From assembly GCA_002862965.1 (NCBI GenBank), contig PKCW01000121.1, forward strand, positions 1 through 5,759: a stretch of DNA of 5,759 nt, read 5' to 3'. The position numbers and the translations under genes were made by a program. The first letter of the stretch is position 1, and each line of letters begins with the position of its first letter. The notes below the pieces were generated by a model. It had not been told where the DNA came from. It was given only the letters and a program-made list of their open reading frames with translations, and made no database searches. Positions 1 through 5,759 of this stretch are shown in pieces. Source of the DNA: Pseudomonadota bacterium (GTDB lineage: Bacteria > Pseudomonadota > Gammaproteobacteria > UBA5335).

Positions 1-563
<563 letters not shown>

Positions 564-650
564 TCAACGCCCGCCGGGGCCACCGGGCACAGCGGTGCCG
601 ACCCGGCATCGCAGCCCACGCCCAGCGTTGCGAAACAGGTACGGCTCCAC
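564..650 (-). other. Possible 28-codon upstream ORF (leader peptide) before atpD
   Basis: A GTG at 650 follows a strong Shine-Dalgarno (GGTGAGGAG, complement of 657-665) at a 6-nt distance. It opens a 28-codon frame that ends in TGA at 564-566, nine bases before the atpD ATG and in the same frame. The peptide starts VEPYLFRNAGRG and ends PGGPGGR, with no recognisable domain. The atpD ATG has no comparable ribosome binding site, so translation of this short frame could feed ribosomes to atpD. It could equally be chance, or an old N-terminal extension cut off by the TGA. No family was recognised. Confidence 0.3.
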
Positions 651-670
651 CGCAAACTCCTCACCAGGGT

Positions 671-711
671 CTCGACCTAGCCATCCCCGGTTAGCGGCCC
701 GGACTCGACCT
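671..711. repeat. Pair of 8-bp direct repeats in the atpD leader
   Basis: The word ctcgacct occurs at 671-678 and again at 704-711, a 33-base period, or about three helical turns. It lies between the terminator-like hairpin and the atpD upstream ORF, where the atpD promoter should be. It could be a pair of regulator sites, but eight bases in GC-rich DNA can recur by chance. Confidence 0.3.
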
Positions 712-723
712 GCACCGCGACCG

Positions 724-740
724 AAAAAAGGCGCCGCGCC
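724..740 (-). terminator. Terminator-like hairpin with T6 tail after the regulator locus
   Basis: On the minus strand GGCG-CGG-CGCC (730-740) is followed directly by six T residues (complement of 724-729). The stem is only four base pairs, but all G:C. It lies about 45 bases past the rhodanese stop codon and before the atpD leader. It fits a weak intrinsic terminator separating the regulator transcript from the ATPase operon. Confidence 0.45.
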
Positions 741-749
741 CATGATAGC

Positions 750-774
750 AAGGCGCTGCCTTCAAGCGCGCTTG
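750..774. repeat. Two adjacent small palindromes
   Basis: An inverted repeat AAGGC-gct-GCCTT occupies 750-762. It is followed without a gap by the perfect 12-bp palindrome caagcgcgcttg at 763-774. Both lie between the rhodanese stop codon and the T6 hairpin. They could add to transcription termination of the regulator locus or be an operator for atpD; the sequence does not say which. Confidence 0.4.
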
Positions 775-784
775 TCAGACCGGA

Positions 785-1295
785 TCACCAGCGGTTTGCC
801 AAGTCCTCAGGCTCGCCGGGGTCGAGCAATCGTTCATCCCCGGCCCGACCCGGCAGTGCCGCCCATTCCGCCACACCCGCGCGCAACGGCACCGCGGTGA
901 ATCCCTGTTCATCGAGCAACCGCACGGCATCGACCGACATCAGGCAGTACGGCCCCCGGCAGTAAACGACCAAGGGTTTGTCCCAGGGCATTTCGGCGAG
1001 CCGGGCGCGCAAAGGGCAGATGGGCCTGGGCGAACTCGTCGGCCGGGCGCACGTCGAACAGGACCAGCTCGCCGCCCCGCACCTTGCGCAGCAGCTCCGC
1101 CCGGTCCTCGGTGCGCCACTCGCCGCCGGCCACGGCCAGCCGGCGCAGCGCGTCCTGCAGCTCGAACAACCGCTCCTCGGCGAGTGCGCGCAACTGCACC
1201 CAGAGGTCGGCGACCCCGGGGCCGGCGAGGCGGTAGATCACCTGGCGGCCCCGGCGTTCGGTCTCGACCAGGCGCGCGGTGCGCCCCGCAGCCAC
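785..1295 (-). pseudogene. ArsR C-terminal half plus rhodanese domain, frameshifted remnant
   Basis: In the minus-strand frame entered near 1295 the protein reads TARLVETERRGRQVIYRLA, the wing of an ArsR-type helix-turn-helix. A linker helix and the rhodanese N-terminal half (LVLFDVRPADEFAQAHLP) follow, ending at 1014. The continuation is one base out of register from 1012: LRARLAEMPWDKPLVVYCRG, PYCLMSVDAVRLLDEQGF, down to TGA at 785-787. Family members normally have about nine or ten residues (GARxIPLxEL-like) between these halves, so about 26-29 bases seem to be lost. The active-site loop CRGPYC, with its presumed persulfide cysteine at 959-961, is intact. ArsR-rhodanese fusions normally start with a full helix-turn-helix of about 60 more residues, which is missing. 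I judge this non-functional. A sequencing error could explain a frameshift but not the missing residues. Confidence 0.75.
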
Positions 1296-1591
1296 TCCGT
1301 CCAGGACGGAGCCAGCCCCAGCTCGGCGCCTTCGCGTACCGCCTCCCGGACCGCGGCGACATGGGGACAGCCCGGGTCGTAGATCGGCTCGTCGATTTCC
1401 CGCAGGGTGAAGCCCAGCCGCTGGGCGCGCCTGATGAAGCGCACGCGCGCCGGGGTATCCTCCGGATACAGCCGGTAATTGGCCGCCGAACGCGGCGGCG
1501 CGGGCAACAGGCCGCGGCGCTCGTAATCGCGGATGGTCTGCAGGTTCACCCCGCAGCGATGGGCGACCTCGCCGATCTGCAACCGTGTCAT
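1238..1591 (-). CDS. MerR-family regulator, DNA-binding domain only; C-terminus replaced (probable pseudogene)
   Basis: The frame encodes 117 residues. Residues 1-66 are a clear MerR winged helix-turn-helix: LQIGEVAHRCGVNLQTIRDYERRGLL, then ANYRLYPED, then VRFIRRAQRLGFTLREID. MerR proteins distort promoters with a long spacer to activate them. Normally about 60 further residues form the dimerisation coiled coil and effector site. Here the similarity fades after DPGCPHVAAVRE (about residue 83), and from about residue 97 the same DNA in another frame codes for an ArsR-rhodanese protein. The ATG at 1591 is chosen because GGAGG (complement of 1599-1603) sits 7 bases upstream; an earlier TTG at 1606 would overlap that site. 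Position 22 is Asp where Tyr or Phe is usual (TIRYYE). Without a dimerisation helix the product is unlikely to work. Only Cys13 and Cys75 remain, so metal sensing cannot be judged. Confidence 0.7.
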   Translation of the reverse strand: MTRLQIGEVAHRCGVNLQTIRDYERRGLLPAPPRSAANYRLYPEDTPARVRFIRRAQRLGFTLREIDEPIYDPGCPHVAAVREAVREGAELGLAPSWTEWLRGAPRAWSRPNAGAAR

Positions 1592-1610
1592 GCCTGCACC
1601 TCCCAAACGA

Positions 1611-1641
1611 AGGCTAGCGCCTATGGTCTGGATAGCGGCAA
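1611..1641 (-). promoter_or_regulatory. Putative MerR-type promoter and operator of the regulator gene
   Basis: On the minus strand TTGCCG (complement of 1636-1641) and TAGCCT (complement of 1611-1616) are separated by exactly 19 bases, the spacing of MerR-controlled promoters. The spacer contains the inverted repeat CTAT-N7-ATAG (1621-1635), a plausible MerR operator. Transcription would start around 1604, leaving a very short leader that begins at the ribosome binding site of the MerR gene. The -10 match is weak, so this rests mainly on spacing, dyad and position. Confidence 0.45.
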
Positions 1642-1652
1642 GCCCAGGCTTG
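1639..1652. repeat. Inverted repeat joining the two divergent -35 elements
   Basis: CAAGCC-CA-GGCTTG is an inverted repeat with a 6-base arm. Its outer CAA and TTG are the first three bases of the minus-strand and plus-strand -35 hexamers. Its centre at 1645.5 is also the centre of the whole pair of divergent promoters. Confidence 0.55.
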
Positions 1653-1680
1653 GCGTTCTGCGAGGCGCCGGTGCTAGGAT
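1650..1680 (+). promoter_or_regulatory. Putative long-spacer (19 bp) promoter of the exporter operon
   Basis: TTGGCG (1650-1655) and TAGGAT (1675-1680) are 19 bases apart. This long spacing suits a promoter that needs a MerR-family activator. The spacer holds the palindrome GGCGCC (1664-1669), close to its centre. Transcription would start near 1687, giving a leader of about 24 bases with a good ribosome binding site. The regulator that would have acted here is probably the damaged MerR gene divergently encoded next to it. Confidence 0.5.
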
Positions 1681-1695
1681 GGGCCGCAAACCCTT

Positions 1696-1702
1696 GGGGA
1701 GA
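1696..1702 (+). promoter_or_regulatory. Ribosome binding site of the small membrane protein
   Basis: GGGGAGA precedes the ATG at 1711 by 8 bases. The distance favours 1711 over the in-frame ATGs at 1714, 1726 and 1729, although 1714 is also within reach. Confidence 0.6.
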
Positions 1703-1734
1703 ACACCGCCATGATGCACACCGCCATGATGCAC
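1703..1734 (+). repeat. Perfect 15-base tandem duplication covering the translation start
   Basis: The unit accgccatgatgcac occurs at 1705-1719 and again at 1720-1734; the period-15 tract extends back to 1703. Fifteen bases keep the frame, so the protein begins MMHTAMMHEF with two Met-Met-His words. The start codon pair is thereby duplicated. Confidence 0.85.
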
Positions 1735-1932
1735 GAGTTCTATTTCGGCCACGGGCTCTGGCTGCTGGTCTGGATCGCGGTGATCCTGCCGCCGTTCTGG
1801 AAGATCTTCGCCAAGGCCGGCTTCTCGCCCTGGCTGTCGCTCCTGGTGCTGATCCCGCTCGCCAACCTGGTGGTGCTGTATATCGTCGCCTTCTCGCGCT
1901 GGCCGGCGCTGCCCGATCAGGCCGAGCGATGA
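1711..1932 (+). CDS. Small two-helix inner-membrane protein, first gene of the exporter operon
   Basis: A 73-residue protein with two hydrophobic segments, about 15-29 (GLWLLVWIAVILPPF) and 41-61 (WLSLLVLIPLANLVVLYIVAF). They are separated by a short basic loop, WKIFAKAGFSP. The N-terminus is rich in Met and His (MMHTAMMHEFYFGHG) because of a 15-base duplication. The loop-plus-helix pattern (FxKAGF, W, IPLxNxxxLY) resembles small DUF-type membrane proteins, but I cannot name a family. It has its own ribosome binding site, and its stop overlaps the start of the adaptor gene (ATGA at 1929-1932), so it is very probably translated with the exporter. It may be an accessory subunit of the exporter or a small stress-related membrane protein. 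The Met/His end could bind a metal, but that is only a guess. Confidence 0.8.
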   Translation: MMHTAMMHEFYFGHGLWLLVWIAVILPPFWKIFAKAGFSPWLSLLVLIPLANLVVLYIVAFSRWPALPDQAER

Positions 1933-2888
1933 GCCGCGGCTGGCTGTGGGGCGCCCTGGCGGTATTGATGCTGGCGGCCGGCTCCTATGCGCTCTATCGC
2001 CAGCTCGAGCCCACACCGCTGCCGCCCGGCATCCTCTACGGCAATGGCCATGTGGAGGGCACCGAGGTGCGCGTGGCCGCCGAGGTCGGCGGACAGGTCC
2101 GGGAAAGCATGCTGGTCGAGGGCCAGCCGGTGGCAGTGGGGGCGCCGCTGGTGCGCATCGATCCGGCCGACTACGAGATCGCGCTCAAGCAGGCGCGGGC
2201 CGACCTGCTGACCCTCGACGCCGAGGCGCGCGGCATCGGGGACGAGCTTGCCACCTGGCGCCATCACTTGGCGAGCGCCGAGCGCGATCTCGAACGCTAC
2301 CGCCGGCTGGGCGCGCAGGGCTCGGTCAGCCCGCAGCGCCTGGAGGAGGCGGCCGACCGCGCGCGCGAGGCCCGCGGCCGGGTGGACGCGCTGGAGGCGC
2401 AGCTCCAAGCCAACCGCGCGCGCCAGGAGGCTGCCGCTCAGCGGCTGGCGCTGGCCGAGTCGCACCTGGCCAAGACGGTGGTGCACGCGCCGCTGGCCGC
2501 CACCGTGCTGGTGAAGGCCGTCGAGCCGGGCGAGCTGGTGCAGCCGGGCCAGACCCTCGCGGTGCTGGTGGATCTCGCCGAACTGGAGCTCACCGTCTAT
2601 CTGCCGGAGGTGGAGATCGGCAGGCTCCGGCTCGGTGCGCCGGGGCGGGTGCGGGTGGATGCCTTCCCGGAACGCACCTTCGACGCGCGCATCAAGCGCA
2701 TCGACCAGCGCGCCCAGTTCACGCCGCGCGAGGTGCACATGCCGGAGGAGCGCGTGCGCATGGTGTTCGGGGTGACACTCGCCATCGCCAATCCGGATGG
2801 CGTGCTCAAGCCGGGCATGCCGGCCGATGCCTGGGTCCGTTGGGACCCGGACGCATCCTGGCCGCAGACGCTGTGGATTCCGCGCTGA
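1929..2888 (+). CDS. ybhG: HlyD/YbhG-type periplasmic adaptor (membrane fusion protein)
   Basis: A 319-residue adaptor that would link the inner-membrane ABC permeases to an outer-membrane channel. An N-terminal membrane anchor spans about residues 5-22 (WLWGALAVLMLAAGSYAL); there is no lipobox cysteine. The first half of the barrel-sandwich (lipoyl-like) domain follows at 39-80, with GNGHVEGTEVRVAAEVGG and VRIDPADYEIAL. A long alpha-helical hairpin rich in Ala, Arg and Glu occupies about 80-178. The second half (TVVHAPLAATVLVKAVEPGE, VQPGQTLAVL) is at 183-212, and the beta-barrel domain at about 218-300. The motif FTPREVHMPEERVRMVFGV at 264-282 matches the FTPKxVxTPxxR region of YbhG. The start is the ATG in the ATGA overlap with the preceding stop; no strong Shine-Dalgarno is visible, so coupling is likely. 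Family assignment is firm; the symbol rests on family plus gene order. Confidence 0.9.
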   Translation: MSRGWLWGALAVLMLAAGSYALYRQLEPTPLPPGILYGNGHVEGTEVRVAAEVGGQVRESMLVEGQPVAVGAPLVRIDPADYEIALKQARADLLTLDAEARGIGDELATWRHHLASAERDLERYRRLGAQGSVSPQRLEEAADRAREARGRVDALEAQLQANRARQEAAAQRLALAESHLAKTVVHAPLAATVLVKAVEPGELVQPGQTLAVLVDLAELELTVYLPEVEIGRLRLGAPGRVRVDAFPERTFDARIKRIDQRAQFTPREVHMPEERVRMVFGVTLAIANPDGVLKPGMPADAWVRWDPDASWPQTLWIPR

Positions 2889-4579
2889 GCCAGGCGCAGC
2901 CGCCGGTCGTCGCCAGCGCGCTGGCGCGGCGCTTCGGCAAGGTCGTGGCGCTGGCCGGCGTCGATCTGAGCGTCGCCGCCGGCGAGCGCCTGGGCCTGGT
3001 GGGGCCCGACGGCGCCGGCAAGAGCACACTGCTGCAGCTCATGGCCGCGCTGCTCGATCCCGGCGCCGGGCACTGCCGGGTGCTTGGCTTCGATACGGTG
3101 CGCGAGGCGGCGAAGATCCAGGCCCGGATCGGCTATATGGCCCAGGGTTTCACCCTCTACGAGCGCCTGTCCGTGGACGAGAACCTCGCCTTCGCCGCCC
3201 GGGTGCGCGGCGTCACCGGTGACACCTACCGGGAGCGCCGCGCGGCGCTGCTGGCGATGGCCGGGCTCGAGCCCTTTGCCGCGCGGCGCGAGCGCGACCT
3301 GTCCGGGGGCATGCGCAAGAAGCTGGCGCTGTGTACCAACCTCATCCACGAGCCGCCGCTGCTGCTGCTCGACGAACCGGGCCTGGGCGTGGACCCGCTG
3401 TCGCGCCGCGAGCTGTGGCAGATGCTGGACGGCCTGCGCGCTCGGGGCGTCACCCTGGTGGTCGCCACCTCCTATATGGACGAGGCCGAGCGCTGCGACC
3501 GGGTGGCCTTCCTCGACCGCGGCCGGTTGCTGGCCCTGGATACGCCGGCGGCGCTGCGGGCGCGTGCGGCGGGCACGACCTTCACCGTGACCCGAACGGC
3601 CGGCGGCGCGCTGCCGCCGGCGACCCTGCCCGGCGTACGCAGCATCAAACACCTGCCCGACCGGCTGCGGGTTCAACTGGAGCCTGGCCGGAACGGGTCC
3701 GCGGCGCAGCGCTTGCTGGCCCCGTTGGGGACGGTTCAGGCCGTCGAACCCGACCTGGAAGACGTCTTCACCCTGCTGGCCCCGGCAGGGGAGGATGCCG
3801 CTGCCGCTGCCTGGCCGGCTCATCCCGTCGCTGCCGCCGCGAGCGCCGGAGGGATCAGGACCGTGGGACTGACCCGCCGCTACGGCGCCTTCACCGCGGT
3901 GGATGCGGTATCGCTGGACATCCCGCCGGGCGAGATCTTCGGCCTGCTGGGGGCCAACGGCGCCGGCAAGACCACGCTCATCAAGATGCTCTGCGGGCTC
4001 GAGCGGCCCAGCGCCGGCAGCGCCACGGTCGCCGGCATCGCCGTGACCGGCGCGCGCGGCGCGCTGCACCGGGCGGTGGGTTATATGTCCCAGCGCTTCT
4101 CCCTCTACCCGGACCTCAGGGTGGCCGAGAACCTGCGCTTCTTCGCCAGTGCCCAGGGGTTGTCCGGCGCGCGGGCACGCGCCGCCATCGCCGCCGCGGC
4201 CGCCGAGTCCGGGCTCGACGCCGGCGACCCGCGCCGGGCCGGATCGCTGTCGGGCGCGCTGCGCCAGCGCCTGGCGCTTGCCTGCGCGGTGCTGCACCGA
4301 CCCCGGGTGCTGTTCCTGGACGAGCCCACATCGGGGGTGGATCCGCTGTCGCGCTATCGCTTCTGGGCGCTGATCCGGAACCTGGCGGCGACCGGCATGA
4401 CCGTTGTGGTCACCACCCATTACCTGGAGGAAGCGGCTTTCTGCCAGCGCCTCGGCCTGATGCAGCGCGGGCGGCTGATCGCCAGCGGCGACCTGGCGAC
4501 ACTGCGGGCGCAGGCGGACCTCGCCGCGGACGCCGGTGTCGAGGCGGTCTTCCTCGCCCATCTGAGGCAGACCGCGTGA
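2873..4579 (+). CDS. ybhF: Double ABC ATPase of YbhF type
   Basis: A 568-residue protein with two ATP-binding domains that would energise the two downstream permeases from the cytoplasm. Domain 1 has Walker A GPDGAGKS (44-51), Q-loop Gln91, signature LSGGM (143-147) and Walker B LLLLDE (163-168). Domain 2 has GANGAGKT (360-367), Gln407, signature-like LSGAL (459-463), VLFLDE (479-484) and the switch His516 in VVTTHY. In domain 1 the switch His is replaced by Ser200 (VVATSYMDEAE). An Ala-rich linker lies around 300-327. The GPDGAGK variant of Walker A 1 and the length agree with YbhF (about 578 residues). The start is uncertain: GTG 2873 overlaps the adaptor gene by 16 bases and gives an N-terminus of family-like length; TTG 2840 is an alternative. 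There is no strong Shine-Dalgarno, consistent with coupling. Substrate unknown; YbhF relatives are linked to export of drugs or cations. Confidence 0.92.
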   Translation: MDSALSQAQPPVVASALARRFGKVVALAGVDLSVAAGERLGLVGPDGAGKSTLLQLMAALLDPGAGHCRVLGFDTVREAAKIQARIGYMAQGFTLYERLSVDENLAFAARVRGVTGDTYRERRAALLAMAGLEPFAARRERDLSGGMRKKLALCTNLIHEPPLLLLDEPGLGVDPLSRRELWQMLDGLRARGVTLVVATSYMDEAERCDRVAFLDRGRLLALDTPAALRARAAGTTFTVTRTAGGALPPATLPGVRSIKHLPDRLRVQLEPGRNGSAAQRLLAPLGTVQAVEPDLEDVFTLLAPAGEDAAAAAWPAHPVAAAASAGGIRTVGLTRRYGAFTAVDAVSLDIPPGEIFGLLGANGAGKTTLIKMLCGLERPSAGSATVAGIAVTGARGALHRAVGYMSQRFSLYPDLRVAENLRFFASAQGLSGARARAAIAAAAAESGLDAGDPRRAGSLSGALRQRLALACAVLHRPRVLFLDEPTSGVDPLSRYRFWALIRNLAATGMTVVVTTHYLEEAAFCQRLGLMQRGRLIASGDLATLRAQADLAADAGVEAVFLAHLRQTA

Positions 4580-5667
4580 ACGCGCGCCGGGTTGCCGCCA
4601 TGCTCGGCAAGGAGAGCCGCGAGATCCTGCGCGATCCGATCACCCTGGGGGTGGCGCTGGCCATGCCGCTGATCATGCTGCTGCTGTTCGGCTACGCGAT
4701 CTCGCTGGACGTGCGCGAGGCGCCGCTCGGAGTACTGGATCTCGACCGCAGCCCGCTCAGCCGCCAGCTCGTGCGCCGGTTCACCGACACCGAATACTTC
4801 GCCCTCGCCGAGACCTATACCGACCTCCACGCGGTGGAAGGCGCACTGCGCGCCGGCAGCGTGAAGCTGGCGCTGGTCATCCCCCGCGGTCTGGCGCAAG
4901 CGCGACAGCGCCGCGAAGCCCCCCGGATCCAGATCCTGCTCGACGGCACCTACTCGGCCACCGCCAACCTGCTCGGCGGCTATGCCCGGGCCACCGTCGC
5001 CGCCGTGGGCCCGGCAGCGCCGGCCATCGAGGTGCGCACGCGGGTCTGGTACAACCCGTCACTGCGCAGCGTCAACGACGTCGTGCCGGGACTGTTCGGC
5101 GTCATCCTCATGGCCTTCCCGCCGCTGCTCACCGCACTGGCCATCGTGCGCGAGAAGGAAACCGGCTCCATCCAGCAGGTATTCGTCTCGCCGCTGTCGG
5201 GCCCCGAATTCCTGATCGGCAAGCTGCTGCCCTATGGCCTCATCGCCTTCCTGCAGATCGCCATGGTGATGGCGGTCGGCTTCCTGTGGTTCCAGGTGCC
5301 CATGGCCGGCAGCCTGGCGCTGCTGCTCGCCGCCGGCGGGGTGTACGTGCTGTGCACGGTCGGCCTCGGGCTGCTGGTGTCCACGGTGACCGAGAGCCAG
5401 CTCATCGCCATGCTGCTGGCGCTGATCATCACCCTGATGCCGTCGTTCCTGTTCTCGGGCTTTCTGTTCCCGATCTTCACCATGCCCTACGCCCTGCAGC
5501 TGTACACCGCGATCTTTCCGGCGCGCTACTTCGTCGACCTGTCGCGCGGCGTGGTGCTCAAGGGCGCGGGGCTGGCCGAGCTGTGGCCGAACCTGGTGCT
5601 GCTCATCGGCTATACCGCGGCGGTGTTCGCCCTGGCCGCCTGGCGCTTTCGCAAGAAGGTGGCGTGA
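4576..5667 (+). CDS. ybhS: ABC-2 type exporter permease, YbhS-like
   Basis: A 363-residue inner-membrane permease of the ABC-2 family. The cytoplasmic start has the family motif KESREILRDP (12-21). It is followed by helix 1 at about 22-44 (VALAMPLIMLLLFGYAISLDV), a large periplasmic domain at about 46-168, and five further helices near 170-190, 217-238, 245-270, 276-299 and 337-357. The segment VREKETGSIQQVFVSPL at 191-207 is the usual cytoplasmic coupling region between helices 2 and 3. The protein ends in RFRKKVA. The start is GTG 4576 in a GTGA overlap with the ATPase stop, with GAGG at 4564-4567 eight bases upstream. Length is close to YbhS (377 residues). It should pair with the following permease to form the membrane channel. 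The substrate is not readable from sequence. Confidence 0.92.
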   Translation: MNARRVAAMLGKESREILRDPITLGVALAMPLIMLLLFGYAISLDVREAPLGVLDLDRSPLSRQLVRRFTDTEYFALAETYTDLHAVEGALRAGSVKLALVIPRGLAQARQRREAPRIQILLDGTYSATANLLGGYARATVAAVGPAAPAIEVRTRVWYNPSLRSVNDVVPGLFGVILMAFPPLLTALAIVREKETGSIQQVFVSPLSGPEFLIGKLLPYGLIAFLQIAMVMAVGFLWFQVPMAGSLALLLAAGGVYVLCTVGLGLLVSTVTESQLIAMLLALIITLMPSFLFSGFLFPIFTMPYALQLYTAIFPARYFVDLSRGVVLKGAGLAELWPNLVLLIGYTAAVFALAAWRFRKKVA

Positions 5668-5759
5668 TGGGGGTGCGCCTCGCCGGGCTGCTGGCCAAGG
5701 AGCTGATCCAGTTCTTCCGCGACCGGGTGATGCTGGTGCTGATCCTGTGGCTGTATACC
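5667..5759 (+). CDS. ybhR: ABC-2 type exporter permease, YbhR-like (5' end, cut by right edge)
   Basis: The first 31 codons of a second permease. The sequence MGVRLAGLLAKELIQFFRDR followed by the hydrophobic VMLVLILWLYT is the characteristic N-terminus of ABC-2 permeases: a KEL...RDR amphipathic segment, then the first membrane helix. The ATG at 5667 shares its A with the stop of the previous gene (TGATG), and AAGGTGG at 5656-5662 is a good Shine-Dalgarno. The pair of permeases after a double ATPase completes the ybhGFSR arrangement. The rest of the gene lies outside the window. Confidence 0.85.
   Translation, partial: MGVRLAGLLAKELIQFFRDRVMLVLILWLYT

Noticed and set aside
740..770. TATCAT (minus strand, near 742-747) as a -10 element for atpD.
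   Set aside because: No acceptable -35 lies 16-18 bases upstream, and the T6 hairpin follows immediately.
1000..1025. Programmed +1 frameshift at the CCC-T junction of the rhodanese remnant.
   Set aside because: A shift would restore the frame but not the nine or ten missing residues, and there is no stimulatory structure or rare stop codon at the site.
1238..1310. A designed MerR-rhodanese fusion regulator made by recoding.
   Set aside because: No slippery run is present at the junction, and the required -1 change would still lack the MerR dimerisation helix and the ArsR recognition helix.
1533..1928. Upstream extension of the HlyD frame to 1533.
   Set aside because: The extension overlaps the MerR gene and the small membrane gene, and the adaptor's own membrane anchor starts at 1929 with an ATGA overlap.
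2840..2872. TTG at 2840 as start of the double ATPase.
   Set aside because: It adds 11 residues with no family similarity; GTG 2873 gives the usual short N-terminus before domain 1. Not fully excluded.
1917..4561. Very long open frames on the minus strand opposite the adaptor and ATPase genes.
   Set aside because: They are rich in Arg, Gln, His and Gly, have no motif, and lie opposite genes with complete family motifs.

Overview
The window is very GC-rich and reads as a chromosomal segment of a high-GC proteobacterium. A gammaproteobacterium or betaproteobacterium is my guess from gene content; no rRNA or taxon-specific marker is present to decide. No RNA gene, CRISPR array, insertion sequence or origin is visible.

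Left part (1-784, minus strand): the 5' part of an F1 ATP synthase beta subunit gene of the 'alternate' or Na+-translocating N-ATPase type runs off the left edge. It is preceded by a leader of about 230 bases. That leader holds a possible 28-codon upstream ORF with a strong Shine-Dalgarno, a pair of 8-bp direct repeats, two small palindromes and a terminator-like hairpin with a T6 tail that would end transcription arriving from the regulator locus.

Middle (785-1710): a damaged regulator locus on the minus strand. It begins as a MerR-family DNA-binding domain with its own promoter and ribosome binding site. After about 70-85 residues the MerR homology stops, and a different frame carries the C-terminal half of an ArsR-rhodanese fusion protein. 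That part is broken again by a short out-of-frame deletion just before the active-site loop. I read it as a pseudogene produced by at least two deletions. The spacer between this locus and the right-hand operon contains two divergent promoter-like elements, each with the 19-bp spacer typical of MerR-controlled promoters. They are arranged with exact dyad symmetry about position 1645.5.

Right part (1711-5759, plus strand): a tightly coupled operon in the order small two-helix membrane protein, HlyD/YbhG-type periplasmic adaptor, YbhF-type double ABC ATPase, YbhS-type permease, YbhR-type permease (cut by the right edge). Successive genes overlap (ATGA, 16 nt, GTGA, TGATG). The order and domain content match the ybhGFSR tripartite exporter family. 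In such a system the double ATPase powers the two ABC-2 permeases in the inner membrane, and the adaptor links them across the periplasm to an outer-membrane channel encoded elsewhere. The substrate cannot be read from the sequence. The ATPase carries two motif defects that both fall in the same composite nucleotide site, so one site is probably non-hydrolytic.

I did not find an unmistakably new system. The most unusual elements are the symmetric divergent promoter facing a wrecked MerR gene, the chimeric MerR/ArsR-rhodanese remnant, and the duplicated translation start of the small membrane protein.
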